Origin: Coleofasciculus sp. FACHB-1120
GTDB lineage: Bacteria; Cyanobacteriota; Cyanobacteriia; Cyanobacteriales; FACHB-T130
Assembly (NCBI RefSeq): GCF_014698845.1
Contig: NZ_JACJTV010000016.1
Span: forward strand, 1 to 64,000
Direction: 5' to 3'
Length of the DNA: 64,000 bases
Every line of letters begins with the position of its first letter. The stretch's first letter is position 1. Shown here piece by piece: positions 56,568-64,000 of this stretch. Position numbers and translations under genes: made by a program. A model generated the notes under the pieces. The model searched no databases. It saw nothing but the letters and a program-made list of their open reading frames with translations, and was not told where the DNA came from.

Positions 56568-56611
56568 ATGGTCAGTTGATGCCAACCGTGCTAAAGGTAT
56601 CGACTGACCAT
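56568..56611 (+). terminator. 16-bp stem-loop after the PEP-CTERM gene
   Basis: ATGGTCAGTTGATGCC pairs with GGTATCGACTGACCAT (two G-U pairs) around a 12-base loop, about 75 bases after the stop. It is followed by TTTGCTTATG, a weak T-run. It separates the PEP-CTERM gene from the CobW gene. The rest of 56612-56860 has another GCAAGCG/CGCTTGC hairpin near 56690-56711 and no gene. Confidence 0.6.
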
Positions 56612-56860
56612 TTGCTTATGCCAGAAAAATTGGAGAATGCCTTCTGTGGAGTTAGGTAAGCTGGAGGAAGAGAGCGATCGCGCAAGCGCGTATGCGAAGC
56701 TGTTCGCTTGCTATAAAGTAAAAGGTTGGATCTCCATTTCAATCCATCATCGGGATCTAGACCTAAACTCCGCTTAGCGCACTCTGCTTAGCGCTTAGAT
56801 CCTACACTAATTTACGTATAGCTCTATCAACGTTTTTTGAGAAAATCTGAAACTCGCACT

Positions 56861-58000
56861 ATGCAACCAGCCACCACTCCCAGTCAATCTCCAGAGATGG
56901 ATGCCCCCAAGTACGGCTTACCCGTGACGATCATTACAGGTTTCCTTGGCAGTGGCAAGACCACTCTCCTCAATCACATCTTGACCAATCAGCAAGGCGT
57001 CAAAACCGCTGTTCTGGTTAATGAATTCGGTGAAATCGGCATTGATAATGAGTTGATTGTCACCACCGGCGAGGATATGGTGGAGTTGAGTAACGGTTGT
57101 ATCTGCTGCACCATTAACAACGATCTCGTGGAAGCCGTCTACAAAGTTCTGGAACGTGAAGAAAAGGTCGATTATCTGGTAGTCGAGACAACCGGACTCG
57201 CAGATCCCCTGCCAGTGGCACTTACCTTTTTAGGTACCGAACTGCGAGACATGACCCGCCTAGATTCCATCATTACGGTGGTAGATTCGGAAAACTTCAG
57301 TCTCGATTTATTTAACAGTGAAGCCGCCGCCAGCCAGATTGCATACGGTGATATCATCCTGCTCAACAAGGCAGACCTGGTGGATGAAGCAGACTTAGAC
57401 TCCCTAGAAGTCAGAATTCGGGATATGAAAGGCGGTGCCAGGATTATGCGAACCACTAAGGGACAGGTACCGCTGCCGTTACTTCTCAGCGTCGGTTTAT
57501 TTGAAACTGACAAATATTTCCAAAACGAAGAGGCAGCAAAGGGTCACGACCATCACCACCACGACCATGACAATGACCACGATCATCACGATCATCACGA
57601 CGATCATAATGATTGCGACCACGATCATGGTGTTTGCACCCACGACCATCACGACCACGATCATCACTCCCACCACTTGGAAAATGACGGGTTTACCTCG
57701 ATTTCCTTTGAAAGCGACAAGCCTTTTGCTATTAAGAAGTTTCAAAATTTCTTAGATAATCAGCTACCCTCAACCGTCTTTCGTGCCAAAGGAATTCTTT
57801 GGTTTGATGAAAGTCCTCGGCGTCATATTTTCCACCTGTGCGGCAAGCGCTTCTCCATCGACGATGAAGATTGGAAAGGGCAACCAAAAAGCCAGTTGGT
57901 ACTGATTGGTCAGGATTTAGATAAAGAAACCCTGCAACAGCAAATCAAAAGTTGTGTCTGTGTACCTTCTACCACTCGCGGTAAGGGCTTTGGGAAATAG
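56861..58000 (+). CDS. CobW/ZNG1-family GTPase metallochaperone with His-rich segment
   Basis: A 379-residue G3E P-loop GTPase that delivers metal ions to client proteins. Walker A GFLGSGKTTLLNHIL is near residue 30, the metal-binding CxCC motif in NGCICCTINNDLVEA follows, and NKAD is the guanine-specificity motif. A remarkable His/Asp-rich run covers about 229-271 (GHDHHHHDHDNDHDHHDHHD and beyond), a typical metal-buffering loop but unusually long. The C-terminal domain (WFDESPRRHIFHLCGKRFSI) is normal. The frame also opens to a TTG at 56837. Metal specificity (zinc or cobalt) cannot be read. Confidence 0.92.
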   Translation: MQPATTPSQSPEMDAPKYGLPVTIITGFLGSGKTTLLNHILTNQQGVKTAVLVNEFGEIGIDNELIVTTGEDMVELSNGCICCTINNDLVEAVYKVLEREEKVDYLVVETTGLADPLPVALTFLGTELRDMTRLDSIITVVDSENFSLDLFNSEAAASQIAYGDIILLNKADLVDEADLDSLEVRIRDMKGGARIMRTTKGQVPLPLLLSVGLFETDKYFQNEEAAKGHDHHHHDHDNDHDHHDHHDDHNDCDHDHGVCTHDHHDHDHHSHHLENDGFTSISFESDKPFAIKKFQNFLDNQLPSTVFRAKGILWFDESPRRHIFHLCGKRFSIDDEDWKGQPKSQLVLIGQDLDKETLQQQIKSCVCVPSTTRGKGFGK

Positions 58001-58005
58001 TCTTG

Positions 58006-58030
58006 AGTAATTAGCAATTAACTAATTACT
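58006..58030 (+). other. Intergenic hairpin after the CobW gene
   Basis: Perfect 9-bp stem AGTAATTAG / CTAATTACT with loop CAATTAA, directly after the CobW stop. There is no T-run after it. It resembles the A/T-rich hairpin at 31936-31959 in size and place. Confidence 0.5.
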
Positions 58031-58125
58031 AATAGCATTTCTCAGTTAGGTCAAATAGATTGCGGCTCTAATGTTTGGTCGGGACATGGCATTGTCATGT
58101 CCCTACAGATGTATCGAAGCTAATT

Positions 58126-58581
58126 ATGCGTGTTGTCATTCAGCGAGTTAAATCCTCACAAGTTGAAGTTTCAAATCGAATAATCGGCAAAATCGGGCGC
58201 GGACTTAATTTACTCGTAGGCATTGCTGAAACGGATACCGAAGCCGAGCTGGAGTGGATGGCTCGTAAATGTCTGGAATTGCGCTTATTTCCAGATGAGC
58301 AAAATGGTAGCGGGCGTTGGGAGAAATCCGTTCTAGAAATTGGGGGAGAACTGCTGGTAGTCAGCCAATTCACTCTCTACGGAGATTGTCGCAAAGGACG
58401 CCGCCCCTCTTTTGATAAATCTGCTGCGCCTGCGATCGCCCAAAATCTTTACGAACAATTTATCGCTAAGTTGCGCCAGAGCGGTTTGCGCGTGGAAACA
58501 GGCGAATTTGGGGCGATGATGCAGGTAGCAATTCAGAATGATGGCCCTGTTACTTTGCTGCTGGAAAGAGAAGCTGGATAA
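58126..58581 (+). CDS. dtd: D-aminoacyl-tRNA deacylase
   Basis: A 151-residue proofreading enzyme that removes D-amino acids (and glycine from tRNA-Ala) from mischarged tRNA. The motif [17 protein letters not shown] near 80-96 and the C-terminal [10 protein letters not shown] (the Gly-cisPro-containing motif) are diagnostic. The frame opens earlier at 58075, but [20 protein letters not shown] is the conserved start at 58126. It is a single gene on the plus strand, convergent with the PEP-CTERM nuclease gene. Confidence 0.95.
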   Translation: MRVVIQRVKSSQVEVSNRIIGKIGRGLNLLVGIAETDTEAELEWMARKCLELRLFPDEQNGSGRWEKSVLEIGGELLVVSQFTLYGDCRKGRRPSFDKSAAPAIAQNLYEQFIAKLRQSGLRVETGEFGAMMQVAIQNDGPVTLLLEREAG

Positions 58582-58656
58582 AATCCGCAACCCCACCCCT
58601 TGAACGAGGAGGGGCAAGATAGGATAGCGATCGCTAACCTAAGTAGAAGAATTGTC

Positions 58657-59997
58657 TCAAGTAATTGACTGGCGGCGACGGCGGGAGTTACCAATTATCC
58701 CCAGAATGGCAAGGCTGAAAATTCCCAAAGTCGCAGAGGGTTCAGGTACGCTGACGATATTATCAGCAATCTGAACATCAGCCCACACCAGGCGATGATC
58801 GGAACTGGGGAATGGGAACGTTCCCACTAGAGGAAATAGGGGATCGCTACTCTTAGGCCAGAATACAGCTGCATCAACAATCTCTAAATCCTGCGATGGT
58901 AAAACGTAATCTACGCGCAAATTACCGGGTGTCCCATCCGCAAAGTCAGCTGTATCAAATATTGGGTTACTTTTATGGGTTAGATTAGCACCGCCCTGCA
59001 AAATTGCCTGTTCTGTACCGCCTTCACTGGTGGGAGTAACGCTGGTATTGACAAGCGGATTATTCAGCAATTGCTGTATTGCACCGGGTAAGCTATCTCC
59101 ATCAAAAGGATCGGAATTTTGGTCGCCCATGATCACAAAGCTTGAACCAGCATTCAGTCCTCCAAAGGTGCGCTGATCGTCGTAGATGTAATCGCCTTCT
59201 CCGGGTGTGATATAGTCTGCCCAAAAGCGAATTTCGTCAAAATTCCGCCTACCGTTGCGGTCTTCGAGACCGTCAAAGACTGGCGGCGTAGGATGGCTCA
59301 GGAGAGCGTGAACAATCTCTCCATTAACGTTAATAGGGACATCCCAGTGACTCTTGGAGGAGAGACGAACTACCTCAAGTTCTGCTTCGGAGTACCAGTC
59401 ATTGGGTTCGGGTGTCGCTGGGTTGTCGGGAAGTAAGGCTCCCGGCATATCTTTCCACAGGAAGGTTTGGAAGGTGCGGATGCTTTCTTCTAAAATTGGA
59501 TACTTGGAGTACAACGCCATGCCATACTGTCCGGGGAAGAATCCGAAGCCATAGGCATCGTTTGGACCGCCGACTGTGCCATTGTTGTCTAGGTCAAATC
59601 CAGAAGGTATGCCAGTGTTAGAGGGTGCAACGTAGCGATATTGATATTCACCGGGGGAAGCACCATTCTGGCTAATTGAAAGGTAGTTATTTTGAAATAG
59701 TTGGGCTGCTGTTCCGCCTTCTACATAGTCGAATTCGTTGATTAACAGCACGTCAGGGTTGACTCGTTGGATGATTTCAGCAACGGTCTTTGCTTGTGCG
59801 TTGTCCAGGGTTGACAAATCGGTAATGAGTTGACCTTCAGCGTTGCGGTTTAGTGAGGCGTTGAATGTGGCAAAGCGGAGAGTGGTGGCTTGGGCTGACC
59901 CAGACGCGATCGCGATCGCTCCTAATATCCCTGCTGTCAGCAATCCTCCGGATACAAGGCGATCGAACCGGGAAATTAGAGCTTTCTGGATCTTCAT
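58657..59997 (-). CDS. Secreted endonuclease/exonuclease/phosphatase-fold protein with PEP-CTERM tail
   Basis: A 446-residue exported enzyme. After a signal peptide (LVSGGLLTAGILGAIAIASG, cleaved after AQA) comes the EEP fold: LRFATFNASLNR, NPDVLLINEFDYVEGG (catalytic Glu), FVIMGDQNSDPFDGDSLPG (D-Q-N) and SDHRLVWADVQIAD at the end (D-H). The catalytic residues are complete. The C-terminus has VPEPSATLGIFSLAILGIIG and a basic tail, the PEP-CTERM signal. It may be a secreted nuclease or phosphodiesterase; the substrate is unknown. It is monocistronic. Confidence 0.88.
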   Translation of the reverse strand: MKIQKALISRFDRLVSGGLLTAGILGAIAIASGSAQATTLRFATFNASLNRNAEGQLITDLSTLDNAQAKTVAEIIQRVNPDVLLINEFDYVEGGTAAQLFQNNYLSISQNGASPGEYQYRYVAPSNTGIPSGFDLDNNGTVGGPNDAYGFGFFPGQYGMALYSKYPILEESIRTFQTFLWKDMPGALLPDNPATPEPNDWYSEAELEVVRLSSKSHWDVPINVNGEIVHALLSHPTPPVFDGLEDRNGRRNFDEIRFWADYITPGEGDYIYDDQRTFGGLNAGSSFVIMGDQNSDPFDGDSLPGAIQQLLNNPLVNTSVTPTSEGGTEQAILQGGANLTHKSNPIFDTADFADGTPGNLRVDYVLPSQDLEIVDAAVFWPKSSDPLFPLVGTFPFPSSDHRLVWADVQIADNIVSVPEPSATLGIFSLAILGIIGNSRRRRQSIT

Positions 59998-60169
59998 AGC
60001 AACCGTGTTTGTACTTAGCTTTGGTTATTCCTCACACAGTAGCGATCGCACGTTAAGACAACCCTATGAAGCTAATAAGCAGGTTTTAAGATGCCTCATC
60101 TTCACGGAAGCTTCATAAAAAACCTACTTATTTAACAGAAATGTAAAGTTATGAGACTTAAGCGAAGTG

Positions 60170-61519
60170 TCAAGGGAAAATATTTTGCCACCAAGGCCTA
60201 GAATTGCTTTGTGCAACAGGCATTTTCTTGCGAATATCCTGAATATTCCACCCTGTCAGCTTCGCTAAAGTCTGCGCTTCTTGTTCAAATCGTCTAGTCA
60301 AAGACTTTTTGTACTGTTGACCCGCTTGACACTTCACATCTCCCGTAAAGGGATGGCGTAGAACATAACGACCTTGAAAATTTTGGTTATTTGATGTTTC
60401 TTGGAAAACTAAATCTTCCGGAAACTTATCGCGGGTATACCGAACATGGAGACGGGTGATAAACACATCATTAGAAGGAGCAATGGATCTCCGGAAAGGC
60501 GCTGACTCGTGGCTACCCGAATCTAGCCAAAAGACACCAGCTTTCCGCAGTTCTTCTCGATTTAAAGGTTCGGCAGAACATGGATCGCAGCTACCCATAT
60601 CCCAGGCATATTCCAGAAAGGCAACCTTTTTATCTTCACGAGTGTAAGAAGTTTGAAACATCGATTTGTAGAAATCGCTAAATTCGTTTTTAACGAATAC
60701 TGGAATTTCAGCATCCGAAGGGACTTTTACAGTCCGGTAATTGGTAACTTCAGCTTGTCCTTTAGGGGATAAAACGTAAACAATTAAATCCTGCTCGGTG
60801 GTAGCGTTAATCATCCCTAGACGAATCGGCAACATAAATTTAGGCGATTCGTAAGCCATCTGTAAGGGTCGCAGAAACTGAGAACCGGAATTTTGAAATT
60901 CTTTAAGATTGACTTTTGCAACAAAGAACTTCATGTTTTGCCGGATATAGGGTTGCAGCAGTTGTTTTGCACCCTGTGGAATCTTATATCCGTTGCGATT
61001 TAGCCACGTTTCTAGACCGTTTGATTCCTTTGCGCTGAGAATAACAATGTCATACTCTCCTACATTGAAACGAGCTTCTACCGTGACACCCAAGCTATTG
61101 TCTTCATCCCTGCTAGCTCTTGCAGCGCCTGACGCTGGTGCGGCTGCTGGTGCAGCGAGTCTCTCGTACATGACCGGATTACAAGGATCTTCGTCGAAAT
61201 ATTCCACCAGTCGCGGCGCACTAAAAGCATCTAATCGTTCGATAATTTTAGGGTCGCCAACGTGAACCTGTTCTTTCTGAAGCACTGTTGGAACGGGGAC
61301 AACCAAGGCAAAGTCTTTGACATCGCCTTGATAGTCATTCGCCATCGTTAAAATAGTGCGATCGCGATCGCGAGCAATTACCACTTGCGAGGCTTTATTG
61401 TAAAGCTTTGTATCCGCTTTTGCCACATAGAAGCCACAAAATCCCCAGGCTGTCGGAGCAAAGCAAATAACAGCCAGAAGCGTTATCACTAAAGTTTTCC
61501 CAATCCGAAATAGCTTCAT
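60170..61519 (-). CDS. DUF2330 secreted protein
   Basis: A 449-residue exported protein. The signal peptide LVITLLAVICFAPTAWG leads directly into the family opening FCGFYVAKADTKLYNKASQV with the conserved FCGFYV and VVIARD. Further matches are ILTMANDYQGDVKDFALVVP, VPTVLQKEQVHVGD and FVAKVNLKEFQ. A low-complexity Ala-rich stretch (APAAAPASGAARA) is near 125-135. Several Cys pairs may form disulfides. Function is unknown. It lies 33 bases downstream of the RnfD-like gene on the same strand, so the two are probably one operon. Confidence 0.87.
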   Translation of the reverse strand: MKLFRIGKTLVITLLAVICFAPTAWGFCGFYVAKADTKLYNKASQVVIARDRDRTILTMANDYQGDVKDFALVVPVPTVLQKEQVHVGDPKIIERLDAFSAPRLVEYFDEDPCNPVMYERLAAPAAAPASGAARASRDEDNSLGVTVEARFNVGEYDIVILSAKESNGLETWLNRNGYKIPQGAKQLLQPYIRQNMKFFVAKVNLKEFQNSGSQFLRPLQMAYESPKFMLPIRLGMINATTEQDLIVYVLSPKGQAEVTNYRTVKVPSDAEIPVFVKNEFSDFYKSMFQTSYTREDKKVAFLEYAWDMGSCDPCSAEPLNREELRKAGVFWLDSGSHESAPFRRSIAPSNDVFITRLHVRYTRDKFPEDLVFQETSNNQNFQGRYVLRHPFTGDVKCQAGQQYKKSLTRRFEQEAQTLAKLTGWNIQDIRKKMPVAQSNSRPWWQNIFP

Positions 61520-61552
61520 TGCCGCCTCTTCTAGTAAGTAAGTAGTAAAAAT

Positions 61553-62479
61553 TTACGCTTGTAGATACGTCTCAGATTCAATTTCCTCAGATTTATTAAT
61601 GACTAAATTACTGAATGTCGGTGAGGGGTTCTCTCCCCATGAAAATCGGGGCGCTGTCCAGATAAAATCTAGAAATATGGTCAAGGGTGCCAAAGCAAAT
61701 AAAGCCCAAAAAACCGCAGTGGATACAAAAAATTGATTTCGCAAGAGAAAAGTTAAGCAGCCAATAGAAACTGCCCATACTAAACGCCCAATCCTAGCGT
61801 TAGGAATAGAACGAGGATCTGTAATCATAAATAGAGCGAATAATAACAAAGAACCGCTCATCAATCGATGTAAAAATACATCCCACGTCCAACCAAGCCA
61901 AATATTGCGAATAGCTTCCAAAAAAGCGTAGGAACCTAAAAAAGCCGCAGTTGTATCCCAACGACCGACTCGTTTTAAAATCGTCCCCCCTGTGCCTGCA
62001 AATAACAGCGCATACCACCATTCATCTCCCCATTGTCCGGGCGAAACCCAGGCATCTTTTGTCAAGATAAGTGCTGCAATAATGCCAAAATTAGCAGGAT
62101 TAAAAAAATGCTTGTTCCGAAAATTAAAAATAAATTTACTGATAATTGCGAAAGAGCCTGCCAATATCATCGTGCTGTAACTATCGGCTCTTAGTAGCAA
62201 ACTCAAACCTAAAGCCGTAATCAAGGCACTCCGTAATGAAAGCTTGGCAAGAACATTTGTTAAACCAGAATCAATTTCATTTGGACAATTATCTTGTACC
62301 GGAAGCAAATTGAATAGATTTTGTTTAATCGATACTGCTAGCGACTGAGTTACTAGACAAGTTATCATCACCACTAGAATTAGATCCGGTCTTAGCGTCC
62401 AGTCTCTTGTCCAAATCCCCAAAAACAGGAACAAGGATAGAAACAGAATTTGATAGTCTCGGACATCTTTTAGCAGCAT
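61553..62479 (-). CDS. RnfD/NqrB-like membrane protein, stand-alone
   Basis: A 308-residue inner-membrane protein with about eight helices. RSALITALGLSLLLRADSYS, FNFRNKHFFNPANFGIIAAL, WDTTAAFLGSYAFLEAIRNI and LFALFMITDPRSIPNARIGR match the NQR2/RnfD/RnfE family. The Thr pair in WDTTAAFLG occupies the place of the flavin-bearing SGAT motif of NqrB/RnfD, but the sequence is different, so covalent FMN is doubtful. None of the other Rnf or Nqr subunits is nearby. It is the upstream gene of a two-gene unit with DUF2330, which suggests a dedicated membrane/periplasm pair. Confidence 0.82.
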   Translation of the reverse strand: MLLKDVRDYQILFLSLFLFLGIWTRDWTLRPDLILVVMITCLVTQSLAVSIKQNLFNLLPVQDNCPNEIDSGLTNVLAKLSLRSALITALGLSLLLRADSYSTMILAGSFAIISKFIFNFRNKHFFNPANFGIIAALILTKDAWVSPGQWGDEWWYALLFAGTGGTILKRVGRWDTTAAFLGSYAFLEAIRNIWLGWTWDVFLHRLMSGSLLLFALFMITDPRSIPNARIGRLVWAVSIGCLTFLLRNQFFVSTAVFWALFALAPLTIFLDFIWTAPRFSWGENPSPTFSNLVINKSEEIESETYLQA

Positions 62480-62961
62480 TGCCGATTAATAGCAGGATTA
62501 CCCGTATCTTTCTCCTGAATCTAGACGCAATAAGATGCAAACAGGGCTTCTGTTACAGAAATTGTTACAAAGATGCCGGTTAGCCAAAACGGTTTTTACA
62601 AGCGATTCAGATCCCAAACTTCTTGGAGAAGTCGGGATCTCGCCAATGCTTTTCATGAATTTTAAAAAGACTTTCAAAAGTAGTCTATGTAGCAATCTTC
62701 TTTTAGTTAGGAGCCAGTGATTTAGCTTTCCGACTTCTTCATAATCAGCAACTCTCATTTGTGAATTAGAGAACCCCTCCAGGTTAATAGCTATGCTTTA
62801 CTCATAAGTCCAAAAACCCTGTAGGGCTTCGCATTTGAGCGATAACTTGAGGACAAAAACGGGCAACTCGCTATCCAAAGGCTGCGCCCTTTCCCGTAGC
62901 ATGACAGGGTTTTCAACAGATGTGGGTAAAGTATAGAGGTTATGGGGACGTTGTCACGACT
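62480..62961. other. 482-base spacer with a REP-like hairpin
   Basis: Apart from the hairpin at 62609-62640 (listed separately), no gene or regulatory structure is visible. The start side (62480-62530) must hold the promoter for the RnfD-like/DUF2330 unit. Confidence 0.5.
62609..62640 (+). repeat. REP-like hairpin, same stem type as the TIR elements
   Basis: AGATCCC-AA-ACTTCT, loop TGG, AGAAGT-C-GGGATCT. Stem sequence and the preceding GATTC resemble those inside the TIR elements at 43399 and 51307, but the ATAGCAATCCT ends are not found at the usual distance. Confidence 0.6.
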
Positions 62962-63693
62962 TCAATCCCCCTGCGGATACTCCTCCCATAAGGTTGTTGT
63001 TTGCCGCAGACTCAGATAGTCCCCATTGCCTAAAATCAAATGATCTAGCAGCGGAATACTTAAATATTGCGCTCCCATCAACAACTGGCGCGTCAAATCG
63101 ATATCTTCCTGACTCGGTTCAATGCTCCCTGACGGATGATTGTGTGCAATAATCAGCCTCGTCGCACCCTGGCGAAGGACTTCTCGGAAAATCTCGCGGG
63201 GAGGAGCCAACGTTTCAGTCGCAGTGCCAATGGTAATCACTTGAGTACCCACCAAGCGATTCTTCACATCCAACAGCACAACAGCAAATCGTTCTTGCAT
63301 CTGCCACATCAACTCATGACTGAGTGCAGCAGCAGCAGCAGCAGGACTGTCTATCATGGTGCTAACTCCGGGGCGAGATAGAAACGCCCGTTTTCCTAAC
63401 TCAACGGCTGCTAGAATTGTGGTTGCTTTTGCTGGCCCTACACCTGGGATTTTTGTCAACTCTTGAACGCTGATATCTCGTAACATATCCAGCGGATCGC
63501 GTTGGTGTTGACTTAATTCTTGTAATATGTACTGCCCAAGACCGACAGCAGAGAGTTTCCCTGCTCCTTGACCCGTGCCTAGCAGAATCGCAATTAGCTC
63601 AGCGGTTGCAAGATTTTTGGCTCCCTGAGCCATTAATCGTTCGCGAGGACGTTCGCTAAGGGGTATATCTGCAATTCTGAGGCAATAGGTCAT
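62962..63693 (-). CDS. radC: RadC family JAB1/MPN+ domain protein
   Basis: A 243-residue protein with an N-terminal helix-hairpin-helix ([20 protein letters not shown]) and a C-terminal JAB/MPN+ domain with the zinc-ligand motif [18 protein letters not shown] (H-x-H-x7-10-D). The metal-binding Glu is in the earlier strand. The name RadC comes from an old link to DNA repair that is not well supported; the biochemical role is open. The ATG start ([20 protein letters not shown]) is the family N-terminus. It is a single-gene unit. Confidence 0.95.
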   Translation of the reverse strand: MTYCLRIADIPLSERPRERLMAQGAKNLATAELIAILLGTGQGAGKLSAVGLGQYILQELSQHQRDPLDMLRDISVQELTKIPGVGPAKATTILAAVELGKRAFLSRPGVSTMIDSPAAAAAALSHELMWQMQERFAVVLLDVKNRLVGTQVITIGTATETLAPPREIFREVLRQGATRLIIAHNHPSGSIEPSQEDIDLTRQLLMGAQYLSIPLLDHLILGNGDYLSLRQTTTLWEEYPQGD

Positions 63694-63771
63694 AAATGCA
63701 CCGGGAAAGACTATATCTAGTTTTCCCGATAGTCTCGCAAGAGTTGCGATCGCGCCAAGAACAAAACAATT

Positions 63772-63837
63772 AAGAATTAAAAATTAAAAATTGATAAATT
63801 CAACTTTTAATTTTGCATTTTTAATTTTTTAATTCTT
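63772..63837. repeat. AATTAAAA inverted repeat, second copy
   Basis: AAGAATTAAAAATTAAAAATT at 63772-63792 and ATTTTTAATTTTTTAATTCTT at 63817-63837 are inverted copies with one T difference, around a 24-base loop. It matches 28185-28243 in unit and layout, and its right arm contains the stop of the partial gene that follows. Confidence 0.7.
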
Positions 63838-64000
63838 TACTGTGTGGATATTTGCAGCTTTGAGCATATGATAGGCAACCAGTAGCTGAGTCAGTGCCAG
63901 AGGGTAACTTTGGAGCGTTTCCCCTGTTGTCCCGACGAGAGTACCCAGATTGGGGGTGCCGTCCAAGCTACAGAAAGGCAGTAAATCGGGGATGTCGTTA
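63829..64000 (-). CDS. C-terminal part of a truncated gene (window edge)
   Basis: A frame of 56 residues enters from the right edge and ends at a TAA at 63831-63829. It reads NDIPDLLPFCSLDGTPNLGT, then LVGTTGETLQSYPLALTQLL and VAYHMLKAANIHTVKN. Composition and helix pattern are clearly protein-like and soluble, but I do not recognise the family. The stop codon sits in one arm of an A/T inverted repeat. RadC lies 136 bases further downstream on the same strand. Confidence 0.65.
   Translation of the reverse strand, partial: NDIPDLLPFCSLDGTPNLGTLVGTTGETLQSYPLALTQLLVAYHMLKAANIHTVKN

Noticed and set aside
57497-57745. 82-residue minus-strand frame of Val/Ile/Met opposite the CobW His-rich region
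   Set aside because: Antisense of CAY/GAY-rich codons necessarily reads as Val/Ile/Met-rich; it is a shadow, not a membrane protein.

Overview
The window is chromosomal DNA of a filamentous-type (Oscillatoriales-like) cyanobacterium. The evidence is the HIP1 octamer GCGATCGC scattered through genes and spacers, petL (cytochrome b6f), the nitrogen regulator ntcA, a CruP-type lycopene cyclase paralogue, the cyanobacterial families DUF3084 and DUF3146, a 4-Cys serine/threonine kinase, WG-repeat and PEP-CTERM proteins, and many short palindromic spacer repeats. No rRNA, tRNA, CRISPR array, prophage or intact insertion sequence was seen.

Layout. 0-12 kb: a glycosyltransferase and an ABC exporter (probably a surface glycan pair), then gloB, rplI, dnaB, trpB, a SUI1 factor, a large PAS-GAF histidine kinase and a Pmp3-type membrane peptide. 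12-17 kb: aroB, petL, two unrecognised proteins, a small membrane peptide and about 1.2 kb of AT-rich spacer. 17-28 kb: kinase, lipoprotein, Uma2 nuclease-fold protein, M20 amidohydrolase, MgtE, CrcB and a WG-repeat lipoprotein. 27-38 kb: hisB and fabI facing away from ntcA, DUF3084, YqgF-like, DUF3146, a DUF697-type GTPase, an ankyrin protein and a TM-helix channel-like protein. 38-42 kb: SirB1-like, ARMT1/DUF89 and CruP. 42-53.5 kb: a gene-poor accessory stretch with a YIP1-like membrane protein, a secreted anchor-type protein, a complete ribose-type sugar ABC transporter operon, a minisatellite-encoded secreted protein and a histidine kinase. Two inverted copies of a structured 122-123 bp repeat bound this stretch. 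53.5-64 kb: cysS, a PEP-CTERM metal-uptake-like protein followed by a His-rich CobW GTPase, dtd, a PEP-CTERM nuclease/phosphatase, a DUF2330 + RnfD-like pair, radC and the 3' end of an unrecognised gene.

Most genes are single-gene housekeeping units. The only clear multigene operon is the sugar transporter (binding protein, ATPase, permease; the last two overlap by 4 bp). Probable two-gene units are glycosyltransferase/ABC exporter and RnfD-like/DUF2330.

I found no obvious new multi-gene system. The best unexplained signals are: an ABC exporter with a degenerate histidine-kinase dimerisation domain at its C-terminus; two families of structured intergenic repeats with compensatory changes in their stems; a block of HIP1 tandem repeats followed by a nested inverted repeat at 34.4-34.6 kb; a stand-alone RnfD-like/DUF2330 pair; and a possible DUF4198/CobW metal unit. 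Repeat alignments were done by eye and family names come from recognised motifs, not from searches.
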